Below are positions 25,604 to 36,640 of a stretch of DNA of 64,000 nt, piece by piece. The stretch covers positions 3,978,501 through 4,042,500 of the forward strand of contig JBBPUQ010000008.1 in the NCBI GenBank assembly GCA_038501195.1, written 5' to 3'. Below the pieces are notes generated by a model. That model saw only the letters and a list, made by a program, of their open reading frames with translations. It did not search any database and was not told the origin of the DNA. The DNA comes from Nemania diffusa. Its lineage: Eukaryota; Ascomycota; Sordariomycetes; Xylariales; Xylariaceae. The position numbers were made by a program, and so were the translations under genes. Numbering within the stretch: the first letter of the stretch is position 1; each line of letters starts with the position of its first letter.

Positions 25604-27036
25604 ATGGGTATAAACAACCCCTTGCCCTCGTCTCTCGCATGTGAGTGTTTGCCGTTCTATCCGATCCTATTCCGCGCTATGTGATGCTATGCGCAACGCT
25701 GTCCGGGTCGTCCTGGTTCGATGCTGATATCACTAAATGAGAACAGCCGAATGCAAGAAGTGTGGCAAGATCCTAACTTCTTTCGTCGACCCTCGACAAG
25801 CCTTCAGTCCCGACAAGATCATTCCTCCTCACATTCTCGGCAATGCCAAAGTAAGCCAAACCAACCCCGGTAAATCGAGACAGATGGCTGTGCGAGGGTG
25901 CTCTGGTATCGTTTCCGTTTGACGAATGAGCAAGCTGACCTGATATTTGTTAACAGGGTCTTGCGATCCTCACAGTCCTCAAGGCTGGGTTTCTCGGCTC
26001 GGCGCGCTTCGGTTCAGGTCTTGTCGTCGCCCGTCTCCCTGACGGCTCCTGGTCTGCCCCCTCCGCCATTATCACTGCCGGCGGTGGCTTCGGTGGCCAG
26101 ATAGGATTCGAACTGACTGATTTCGTCTTTATCCTGAACGATGCTAGCGCCGTCAAAACATTCTCGCAACAAGGCTCCATCACACTCGGCGGAAACGTCT
26201 CGATAGCAGCTGGCCCCGTTGGAAGAAATGCCGAAGCCGCAGGCGCTGCGTCGCTTAAGAGTATCGCCGGTATCTTCAGCTACAGCAGAACCAAAGGGCT
26301 GTTCGCTGGTGTATCACTAGAGGGATCCGCCATTGTAGAACGGAGAGATGCGAACGAGAAACTATACGGCCAGCGTCTGACTGCAGCGCAGCTCCTGACC
26401 GGTGCCGTCAGGCCGCCTCCCCAGGCTGCACCCCTGCTGAACATACTGAACTCGAGGATCTTCAACGGTACACGGCAGGGTACGATGGAAGACTCCATGT
26501 ACAACGATGTGCCCGTGTATGACGACCGGCATGACGACGTTGTATGGAACGGCCAGCGGGGCAGCGCCTACGGCGAGGGGCAGACGAATTCACCTAAGAG
26601 ATCGAATACCTGGCAAGACGATGTCTACGACCGGCCGGGAAGCGGTGGCATCGGTCGGTCAAACACCATGGGATCGAGAGGAGCAGCCGATGATTACGTA
26701 TACCGTGACAAACCAACCGCGACCCAGCCTTCAGGCCCCCCTAAACCTGCAGCCCCGAAGCCTAACTTTGCAAGCAAGCAAGCGCTCCTGAAAAAGAATG
26801 AGGCCGTTGCACTGTTCGCATTTGAAGCGGACCAGCCTGGAGATCTAGGCTTTAAGAAGGGGGAGATCATCACAGTGTTAAAGAAGACGGAGAGCGATAA
26901 CGACTGGTGGTAAGTGAATTATGATCTACAACACGGTAGTCGCCGTATTTAGACATTACTAACAACGAATAGGACGGGCATGATCGGCACAAGACATGGT
27001 GTATTTCCGAGTAATTATGTCAAAATGACAACTTAA
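25604..27036 (+). CDS. YSC84: SYLF-SH3 actin patch protein (Ysc84/Lsb3 type)
   Basis: These proteins bind phosphoinositides and actin through the SYLF domain and Las17/WASP-type proline motifs through SH3, at endocytic actin patches. Exons are 25604-25640, 25747-25850, 25957-26909 and 26973-27036, giving 385 residues. All junctions are GT-AG and in phase; the third intron has an ACTAAC branch. The SYLF region spans roughly residues 5-225 (CKKCGKILTSFV, AKGLAILTVLKAGFLGSARF, GGGFGGQIGFELTDFVFILN). A disordered linker follows. The SH3 domain is at about 328-383 (ALFAFEADQPGDLGFKKGE, DNDWWTGMIG, GVFPSNYVKM), and its ALYDY-equivalent is ALFAF. SH3 is split by the last intron inside the conserved WW pair. 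Yeast has two paralogues (Ysc84, Lsb3); I cannot choose between them. Confidence 0.94.
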
Positions 27037-28376
27037 AGGGATAGGTGCGTCGAAGGTAGTCCGGGTGCTACGTAAATAAAACGTCAAGCTGGTTGCACAT
27101 CATAAGAAAAGGAAGATATACCTACGTCTTGCGGACCGTATCACGTAGCGAATAGCAAGTTCATGCTAAATACACAAGTGGCCTAGATGGGGCAGGTCTT
27201 GGAACACGTTTCTCGAGGGATGGCAATGGTTACCGCGTTGCATTGCGATGATTAGAGACTTTGATTGAAAGTTGGACAAAAGCTAGTCTACATTCTCGAA
27301 TACGCATCGAGGGTTTTAATCGGGATGACGGCATCACCCGAGCGGGATGGCCTGTGTTTACTGCTACTTATGGACACTACTTCGCTTCTTAGTGCTAGCC
27401 TTGGCTTCATGATACCTATTTATATGTATAAGCTTTATACTTCACGAGCCTTATTCGATGGATGATATTTTGCCATGTTATTGATCACGGCGCTTTGCTT
27501 ATTACGTTTTTGGTGCGAGTGGGAGGAACTACTGCACTGTTGGGCTTGAGTTTATCTTCTGGCTCTTGGTTGGTGTAATTCAACCTACAGACTTAGAAAC
27601 ATAGGGAGGCAGGTACTTAACCACGCCCGAACCGCTGTTCCCGTCGACTAAGAATAGGCATATACGTTGCTTTTCTTTTTCTTAGAACTATTGTTGAGCT
27701 CCGATTCGTTCAACTATTCATTTATGGAAGAGGCGCGGTCGGAGATGTGCCTAGGACCAGGCGGTCTTGATGGAGTGCATATACTAGATAGCTCTTAGGC
27801 ACTTCTGAGCATTCGGGCTTACGGTGCTGCCTGGGCTAACACGTCACGGAACCGAGCCGTAACACTACGTAATGCTACGATACAACCAATAACAGACTAT
27901 TGCCAAGGTTAGGACCTCGCCCACTTGGAGCTGTTATACGTACTATTGCACCTACTTATAGTATTCCAAGAAAAAGAATTGCAAGTTTAGAGGTTGAATT
28001 GGTAATTAATTCTCAGGTTGAAACAAAATAGGCGGGTCGCAAATTCAATAACCTTCATCTGTATCATCCTTCCTTCTCAAATTAACTTAAACTTACCTCT
28101 TACACCAGTTTTACCAGATTGGGCGCAAAATATAAGCATGTACACTTGGATGAACAATTTGTACTATTTAGCGACGAGACCAAGTGCACCTTTTCACTAA
28201 AAGGTTTTGCCTAATACAACATAGCTGGTTATTATTATTGCAACGGTCTTAGAGCACACGATAGGTAAAAATAGTCATGTAGAACTAGTAACTGATATTG
28301 AACTCCAAGCTAAAGAAAATGCTTCCTGTATAAGATCCTTTTTGTCTACTCCCCAATGCACTAGTAGGTACCTGGC
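27037..28376. other. Intergenic, no gene seen
   Basis: 3' flank of YSC84 followed by gene-free sequence. A 66-codon frame at 27265-27465 and a 60-codon frame at 28018-28200 show no recognisable features. Confidence 0.55.
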
Positions 28377-29105
28377 TCACGCTCGAAACCACGCTTCCGA
28401 TTTTGTGTCCTCATTTCTATGATGCCATTGTTGCTTCTGTTTATCCCATTTCCAGTACGTATAGGCAATGTCCTCTTCCTCTACATAATCCTTACCGTAG
28501 GCACGCTCATAGTATTCCAGATACAAGGGCTGAGTATGCTCTGATGCAGCCTCTAAGTTGGCTTGATGTTCAGTGCTAGGTTCGTCTGGCCTATTCTCGT
28601 CCTCAAGGGCCTCTGGAGATTTGGCTTCGGGTGTGGGTTCTGTTTGATCGCTCAGAGGCAGACATTCATTTGTGCGTGGTTCTATGTCTGCGCTGGCGTG
28701 GCTTTGGCCTTCATTTAGCATTAGAATCTGACCATAACTGAGAGCACTAGAGGAAGCTTGCTTACATGAACTGCTAGGTGTGTCTATGAATGATATTACC
28801 GACGAGGTATCGCTCTGGTATTTATAGTCTCTCTCACTATCGTGGGGAGAACGCGACCGCGTCCGCGTCGACTGGTCGTTTCTCGCCTCACGTGTCTTGG
28901 AGACTCTCGTGTAGTGACCGCGAATGGGGATTGATACCAAATTACGGTGATTAAGGCGGCTTGGGCTGCGACTTTTTGTAATCCGGAGAGGACGATCGCA
29001 TAATACTGGGCTAGAATTCACACAGGATCCTCGTCGACACTCTTCTCGGCGGTTCGTGGCGCCGGCGCATCGATTCCTCAGTGGATACTGACATGCTGGA
29101 AACAT
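28377..29105 (-). CDS. Uncharacterised fungal protein with C-terminal YWKWD motif
   Basis: A single uninterrupted frame of 242 codons with ATG at 29105. The first 100 residues are basic and Arg/Ser-rich (TRSRSPHDSERDYKYQ). The middle is acidic and E/P-rich. The last 45 are aromatic and charged: LYLEYYERAYGKDYVEEED, then AYTYWKWDKQKQQWHHR. A Y-x-YW-x-WD-x5-W-H block like this recurs at the C-termini of uncharacterised Sordariomycete proteins as far as I recall; no function is known to me. No signal peptide or membrane segment is seen. Length and compositional zoning argue for a real gene, but start and any intron are unverified. Confidence 0.6.
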   Translation of the reverse strand: MFPACQYPLRNRCAGATNRREECRRGSCVNSSPVLCDRPLRITKSRSPSRLNHRNLVSIPIRGHYTRVSKTREARNDQSTRTRSRSPHDSERDYKYQSDTSSVISFIDTPSSSCKQASSSALSYGQILMLNEGQSHASADIEPRTNECLPLSDQTEPTPEAKSPEALEDENRPDEPSTEHQANLEAASEHTQPLYLEYYERAYGKDYVEEEDIAYTYWKWDKQKQQWHHRNEDTKSEAWFRA

Positions 29106-31059
29106 GGATGGCTAGATCACGGAGTGTATATGCCCTGAGCGGGTCGGCTTTTCATCACTAAATCCCCAATTGTTAAGCGAAATCGAAACAGCGACATACT
29201 TCGTTTCTTTCTAACAAGAAAAACACGACATAAAATAATAAATACTAATAAACGATAATGAGATATACTGAGATTATAGAATGGATTGCGAGCACTGTTG
29301 AAGACATATGAAAACATATTGTGCCTTTAAAATGAACTGTTTCGGGGGTTACGGAGTGGCAAAAGTAACTGAGTTGACTTACATGTGACTCACGTCCGCC
29401 GCAAGGACATGTGGAGATTCAGAGATTCGGAGATATTAAATAAATAATAATAATTGGTGAATTGAATTGAGGTCTATGCACGTTGAATGTAGCTGTGAGG
29501 ATTGTTGGATGTTTCATTGAATTATTCAACTTCATGATGACGGGTGACTATTCTTTATATATCAGTGATCTATTGACCAACAGGACTCGGTAGCTATAGG
29601 CAACACCATGTTATCCTTCGAAAAGCATTTTCAAATATTAATTGGGCAAAGCTGCAGAATTACTCGACAACTCGCCCTCAGTAGCAGTTGACCGACCGTT
29701 CAGTCAACCATAATACATGTTGAGCTTCAAACCTATTTTATGACACTTTCCGTAAATGTTCCGTGATCGTTGTCGTTGCGGTTTCAAGACCCAATCTTTT
29801 CGGGATCCCCGAAGCAGCCACTGCAGGAGGCTTGCAGTTTTGGTCACAAGGTCTCTCTACGTTGGGGGCCAATATGTCACCCCGCTACGTAACTCTTACT
29901 CCAGGCGCTTGGAATTTCCAATGGCCCTTGGAACTTCCCAATATGCTAGGCTATTTTTAAGGCCGCTGGCGTATTCCGGGGTGAGAGTGTGGGATCGATA
30001 GCGGAGTATTGCAATAGATACCGAGCTGAATGTCAAGGGTTAGATCCCGATTCGGTAGAGCCTGCATCTCAACCTGAGGCCTGATGCATGAGCACGCGCT
30101 GGCCCTGGCTTATGAGAGGGGTTGATAGCGAAACAGTCTCTATAGATAGTTAACTCCGCGGTCATCTTAAGCATTACGCAGCTATTCCGATAACGAGAGC
30201 CCGCAGCCCATAATGGGATATAAGCAGGAGACTCTCTTCCCTCTCAAAAACAACTATGATTACCTTCAAGCTATGCCGATAGATTCTTACGTGCTGTTGC
30301 CTGGTCGCCTTGTCGCCTTGTTTGCAATTACATATTATAGTCTATTCCTACCATCTGGCAATGGCAGGGCCGGTACTTATTCAAGTATATTTGGCCCAAA
30401 TAACATGGAATTTCCATACTATAGAGACTACTGTGCCTGGATGTATGGATATTGTGTATTATCTATGTGGAGCGCAGAGCCTCATCGTCGTTTGTCAGCA
30501 AAGGTCAAGTTTGTTAAGAGCCTCTATTCCCCCTCTTTATGATCCCCCCCAGCCCCAGCTAGTCCCTCATTTCCTAGTGAACTCAGTGAAAGCCTTGCAA
30601 AAAACCTAACTCGTGTGGCATTTCCCACATACCTACTAAACACGAACTTGACCGTCTAAGCCACTTCCAATGCCAGCTCATACTGGTTTCTAAGTACTCG
30701 AGTTATTGATATTATTGCCTCCCCTGCGCGATTGAGGGCTACGCTTCCAAAAATTCTGAGCTTTTCTTCTGAAATATCTGACGATGCATGTTTTAACTAA
30801 CTGGCCCCCATCTACCTACAAAACGCTCCCCTAGATTTTACATTGTGAGAAGAAGAACACGAGGATGGAGCCTTACACTACCATGGTTTCGACTTTTAAA
30901 AAACATGTTAGACGAAGGAGAGATATCAGCATCCCTCCACCCTGTAAGTACTAACACGAGAAGCATATCACACCACCCGAAGACGCTTCTACCAGCTGAC
31001 GCTTCTGGATCAATGCTACAGTCGCAGCCTACCCCCCGCTACCAAGTGTCCGGCGCGTG
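29106..31059. other. Intergenic, with possible 5' exon of the next gene
   Basis: No clear gene. Open frames at 29756-30001 and 30213-30542 overlap others and lack motifs. At 30944-30995 there is a good intron-like segment (GTAAGTACTAAC to CTACCAG) after an open stretch beginning near 30845. The frame it joins ends in TGA near 31119, so I could not connect it to the gene at 31060. Confidence 0.45.
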
Positions 31060-31891
31060 ATGCCTGCTACGCCCGACACAACACAGAATACTCAAGCCCA
31101 GTCCCAACTGCCGCTTGAAATCATCTCTATAAGAGGCTGCGGGGGGTTTTTTATCGCCGAAGAGGATCAAAGCGTCCCGAATTCTAGTATATATCGGGAA
31201 AGTCTCGCGGAATGGTTTGATGAGGGTACTCTAAGAGGGCTCATCCGGCCCTTACCCCCCATTCATCCGGTTATGATAATAGAGGGATATGTCCCCTCCA
31301 GAGGCTACTATATCGACCTCCAAATTATGAGGCAATTCAAACCTCATATTGTAAACGAACCACTTGTTTCACTTCCATTGATCGTTACCAACCGTCCAGC
31401 TGGCAGCCGTGGAGTACATCTGGTTCTGGGGCGGGATTACTTCGACGCCCGAAACGCCGGAGGGCAGTTAGATCCGACGCAGGGAGCTCAGGGTATTTCA
31501 TTGGATAGCATGAATACTCAACAGTCGACGGGTATACACTGATGTCTTTCTGTCCCTTATTTTATATTACGGACTAATGGTTTAATATAGAGAACCTAAT
31601 GTTCTCCGATATGTCGGACTCTTCGATAGCACAGCAAAGCAATCTACCGTTTAGTAGGCCATACAACCCGAACCCCACGAGAGAAAGGCACGATCGACTG
31701 ATCCAACATATAGACTACGAGACTTTCGAAAATTCTCCGTATCCAAACTTGGGATACCCGGAACTCAGCCAGTTCAACCAGGTATGACACCATCCCCGAT
31801 TTTTGATGTCTTCAACATTGGTGCTGATGGTCCGTAGAGCCCGGAGCTTGGTGACATGGGGCCCGGTGGGCCAGGTTCATCTTCACAGTAG
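31060..31891 (+). CDS. Uncharacterised fungal protein, three exons
   Basis: Exons are 31060-31531, 31591-31781 and 31838-31891, giving 238 residues. The 59-nt intron has donor GTATAC, a GACTAAT branch and acceptor AATATAG. The 56-nt intron has donor GTATGA and acceptor CCGTAG. Both preserve frame and the product ends at a TAG. Segments include PLEIISIRGCGGFFIAEED, HPVMIIEGYVPSRGYYIDL and GVHLVLGRDYFDARNAGG, then a polar Asn/Pro/Ser-rich tail. I recognise no domain. The frame is open 60 nt further upstream without an ATG, so a 5' exon is possible. The GC content is higher than the surrounding desert, which supports coding. Confidence 0.55.
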
Positions 31892-34800
31892 GTTTAATAA
31901 GGGCTCTATATACGTTCGGCTGTTCGGCGTGGATAATTTTGGGACACAGACGAAAAAATAGTCGACAGCCCTACTCCTACCTCTAAACGTTATAAAAGAC
32001 TCCTAGAGAGCCTTACATATTTCATTTTATTTCGTCATGTTTAAGGTCTAACTAGGGGATAAGGAACTTCACGCACACACCAGATTGAATACCGCGAACG
32101 AGATCATGAAGACAGCGCCTTGGGGCACGCAATGGATTCAGGGCTTGGACTTCTGCCGTTCTTATGATAAACGACCATATTTAAAATTACTTTTGGAGGG
32201 ATTGTGGCTTCCCCTCCCCCCTTGCTCATACGGTTCTAACCTCAGTGTATTATTACTCTTGATACTTATCAGGATACTAATACTCGGATCCGGTAGCGTG
32301 GCTATTTGGTGGCTCTGCCTGTATATATATACCATGGTCCTCCATAGGACCCAGGAGGTTCAGGAATTGGTTGATATATCCATTGAGCCCCATACTACCC
32401 CTTCCATTACCCTGGCACCTACTTGTGGTGGCCGCTCTATTACTCTGTAGCCGAACTGGCTAGCAGATCCCGTGGGTAATACTGAGGCTTAGAACTTGAA
32501 GAATATGTTTAATTTCTCTACATCGTGATGGTGACGCGTATTAAGTGATATGGCCATTAAGAGATATCAATGCCCCTTCTCTCTAACTCGCTTCCTCTTA
32601 TACATATATAAGACAAGGCTATACACAGACCTTCAGGCCCCCTATAGTGCCCCTCGCCTCTGTCTATACATGTAATATGCTATAAAAAGGCTGAAAAGGA
32701 GGTCGCTGAGAGCGAGATAGTTGAATCAGGCCTTTACAATTATTAATAGGTTGTGCACCATCAAAGCATAAGGAATTATTGATACTATTGCTAACACGAA
32801 TACCCCTCTAAGCCTTTTGCTACATTGGGGAAGCCATTTGTTATACATTCACACAGACTTTACTATGGTATTGAAGGAAATTTCCCAGATTTGGAGGACA
32901 AATGCTAATTTACAAGTAGAAAGGAAATGGTAGAGTAGGCGAAAAAGCGAAGGGAAGACCTATGCTCAAAGCCCCCTAGCACAGTCGTCCTTACCAAAGC
33001 CCAAGCCTCCCAGCTGCGCCTAGGTATTTCATAGAAAGCCCTGTTAGTAATAAAGGGAGTGCCTACCTTCCGTGGGCTCTGTCTATGGAAAAGCGGCTTT
33101 CAAGAGTAGTTGAGAAAATAATATCAAATGTGAACTTCTCTAATGCCATCACCACTAGGTCTTATTGCTACTACGCAAGGTGATAGGTTTCCAAGGAGGA
33201 TACGAGGATCCAGCTGCCCTCGTATAAACCTAGGTAGTGACATAGTGCTTAGTGCGGTATTAACACTTGCTTAATGCTGTAACACGTAAGACTAATGAGG
33301 TGGCGTAGTATATCTGAGACCTAAAGGGCCTGTAGGCACTCTATTCCAATATACCTACTCCCATATAATCTGCCATGGAAAAGAATGCTGTTTCAATCAA
33401 TCTTTGCGTGGTGGAGGGCGAGAACGGAATAAATCCTGGGTATGTCTAAATCTAAAGACGACAACAAAATCGGTACATAGAATCACAATTAACAAACCCT
33501 CACCGAACAAACTTGGGAGTTAATTTTCCAATAAGCGTAGAAAACGGGATTAGATATTGGAAATAAGGAAGGCCACATATTTTGGGAAGAAGAACATAGG
33601 TATTAGGTCATAGGCTGTTGAAAACTAGACCATTCTATATGCTACAACGAGAGTGGAAGACCTACACAGCAATTGACATGGCTTTCTAGCCTCTGATTTC
33701 CCTGGCGGTATGAGTGTACGAATTGATTGAACAGATATATGTGTTTCTATCTGTTCTACGCTTCAAATTATACACAGTGGGATTGACTATTATCATTGCG
33801 AATCACTTAAATGCGTGCTGAGGTGCTAACGTAACGCGAAGCGCAATAAAACAACTGTATGCCTTGTGTAAAGTATATTACTAGACTCGTCGGGCGAGAG
33901 TCTGTATGTTTACTGAGAATGCATACCTCGGATCAATTGAATAGTCGAGAAAAAACAAGATATTGTCGTCTGCTATGATCTGGGCGTAATTTACCTATAC
34001 AACCGCGCTGATTTACTTTGTCTCTTGTCTGAGTGATATATTTCTTCATCATTTATTTGCCACGCTGCATTGTTTAACTTCTTTCCGTTTGGGTCGCATA
34101 TTGCTAAGTTTGTTGCTATGCATAGAGAACCCCGCACTAGCGCGGCGGGGTTTAGAGGGTGCCTTAATATAGAGGCCGGAATTCTGTCAATAGACATTTT
34201 CCTAGTTGGGCCTCATCATTGATTGGCCCCTTTCTATGCATTATTATTCAAGAATTGACCTAGAATACTCACTTGTAGATTAAATCAGACATCCACCTCG
34301 CTAGTCGTCTGGGTTTGTTTGTCGCTCAACGGTTTGTTGAAACTTCTCTAAAATTGGCTGTTTTATTTACATGGTTTGTAACCTGACTTATTAAGTACTA
34401 CATGGGCCGCAACACGGACTCGTAGTGCGTCTTGTAGGCATTTTAGAATAACTTGCTAGACTCTATGATAGAATAGGGTTAAGAAGTTAAAAAAGTAACG
34501 GGATTGCTAAGATCATCAACGGCCCATCGTATAGCATAAGTAGTGTGTTTAATATCGTACTATGTTTCTAGTAAGCTGCTAAGAGACTCTTCTGAACATC
34601 AGTCGATATATGATCGCTACTAAAACGCTATAGTACCCGGAAGGGCTGAGCAAGATCATGGTATTTCCTCAGTATGACATTGAGGCTATCAGCGAGATGG
34701 CCTTGCAACTTGCGAAATACTCTAGGGAGTCTCGAGAAGAGTCGGTCCCTACAGCTACAGATATAGTGGCTAGATGTACAAATCTGAGCTCAGGCGTGGG

Positions 34801-35999
34801 GTAGCGACCGGTAGTCTAGCCTATACTCTATATCCAACGCAACAAAAATGAATTCCCAATGAGTTCTTTAAAGTCAGCGGCCGACATAATTTTCTATGCG
34901 AATAGGGGCCCGGCTTGTGGCTGATGCCATATCTCATTGTTGCTTAGCATTTTTAAGAGGCGAATGGGCGGAGCTAGAAAGTGGAATCCTAGAATGATGG
35001 TCACTATCTCAACCTGTGATCGCGAACAGATAATTTCCAGGTGAAGAATAAATTCGCCTCTAGTAGAATTATTAGCAAGTCCATACACATGATCATATAC
35101 AAGGTTCGAAAATTCCGTTAGGAATTCTATATGCTAGACCTTTGGGTGAATTTAATAAGGTAGGTTTTAACGTACCTACTGTACATACAACCCCGGAATC
35201 TCCAGGCACCCACTTATACCCGTCAGGTAGGTACCTAGATTAACTACTACGGAACCCGTCGACTAAATACTTATTATTTATCTTTTCGATTCTTTACCTT
35301 TCATAAAATAGTACAATATGTCTCTAGCAGTATTAACATATTTAATCACAACTCTTAAGCAGGCAGCCAATATTTTGTATAACACAACATGCTTTGTTTT
35401 CGTAGCCGTCCGTGTCGTGCAGGTTCTATGCTTAGCAGTAGGACGGCTCTAAGGCGGCTCGGCCCGTCAGCTCCAAGTGCTTACTCGTTGAGATACCTAC
35501 GTACACGTCTACGCTGTATTCTCTATATTACCGAGCTCCTATGAGTTTCTCTCCTTCCTTCTATCGTTCCTGGTATCATCCACGTTTTAAACTGCTCATT
35601 AAATTATATTACGCTATTATTACTTCCGAGATTATAATCTTTTCTACCAGAATTTGGACCCGAACTATGCCTACTTTTGTTCCGTACTGTGATGGTGGCG
35701 ACTTTGAATTTCCAATACTGCGCAACAGCGCTATTAAATAAAGCTCAACTTTCTAAGCTGCTTATTAGATCTCGCGCCAAACCAATACTCTCTTATTAAA
35801 AAACCAGTCACTGTTTGCATCGCGTTAGCTGTATATCAGCCTCAGCGCAACCAAATAAGCGCGAATATTTATGACTAAACAGTCTAGGCAGGTTTTTGAT
35901 CTTACCGGTTATATAATCCTCCGTAGTAAAATTGTTAATAGTTGTTTATATCACTCTTAATATACTGCTCTTTATACAGCTATTAATCCATTTTTAAGG
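31892..35999. other. Gene-poor region, about 4 kb
   Basis: Moderately AT-rich, no recognised gene. A 121-codon frame at 32085-32450 is hydrophobic in the middle but unlike any family I know. An 8-bp inverted repeat (AACCCCGC/GCGGGGTT) lies at 34128-34152. TACCTA words occur at 35160-35240. Confidence 0.5.
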
Positions 36000-36640
36000 C
36001 AATACTGTTAAGACACTGGCAGAGGGCCTCCTGCTGCTGCACCCAGGCTCCAAACCATAAGTTCCGACCAGAAGGAATTATATTATTAAAAGTCGATACC
36101 CAGTGTCTCATGGTTGGGGACATTACCCCTGATGGAACAACGTATCATGTCTTCATCTGTGTCATTAGAATTCGAGAAATTCGCTAGCTACCAAAGGAGG
36201 TGCCTGGTTAAGCTTAGAGACGCCCCGTACTCTTGCATCTTCGTCATCTGATATTTCGTCTTCGTTATCAATGCCCCAATTTTCTTAAAATGTCAAAATA
36301 CTGTCTCTTCTAGATGCTTCAAGCAATCATAAAAACGAATCTCTCTGCAATCCTCGCTTATGAGAATTTTATATCGACAACTCGTCTCTAATTCTTTTCT
36401 TATCTACTGACTGAATTCTGCCGTACTCTCGACAAATTGATCCTTATTCATGTCACCATAGAATTGCGGGAGCACGGAGTAGTATTGGACTACGGGTCGA
36501 CTTCCTCAACGTAAGGAGGGCAACCTCACATCCTCAGATAATCGCCGAACTTCACTAGTGAGCCGACCAGCAGCTTGCTGCGAAGCTATCAACTCTCTTT
36601 CCACTCTCGATAGGTAGTCGGAGCTGTACGCGAGCCATAT
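36000..36640 (-). pseudogene. Possible decayed coding relic, family unknown
   Basis: Translated on the minus strand, several stretches look protein-like but are broken by stops and frame changes. They include a coiled-coil-like piece (AAGRLTSEVRRLSEDVRL, about 36530-36590) and QYYSVLPQFYGDMNKDQFVE. A longer piece containing RKELETSCRYKILISEDC and REIRFYDCLKHLEETVF follows a TAG. An acidic segment (NWGIDNEDEISDDEDARV) lies in another frame. Continuity over about 250 nt and the biased composition suggest a gene lost by point mutation. I cannot name it. Chance remains possible. Confidence 0.35.

Noticed and set aside
26105..26125. GGATTCGAACTG as a tRNA B box on the minus strand
   Set aside because: It lies inside the conserved SYLF coding sequence of YSC84 and has no cloverleaf around it.
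30845..31060. Possible first exon with GTAAGT...CTACCAG intron joined to the gene at 31060
   Set aside because: The splice gives a frame that ends in TGA and does not enter the downstream frame, where a TGA lies at 30997-30999.
32085..32450. 121-codon frame with a hydrophobic centre
   Set aside because: Looked like a membrane protein at first, but it has no family resemblance and low-complexity AT-driven hydrophobic codons.
34128..34152. 8-bp GC-rich inverted repeat (AACCCCGC/GCGGGGTT)
   Set aside because: Too short to call a transposon end or structured RNA; no matching copy seen nearby.
35090..35130. GGTTCGAAAATTCC as a tRNA B box
   Set aside because: No A box or acceptor-stem pairing can be found at the right spacing on either strand.
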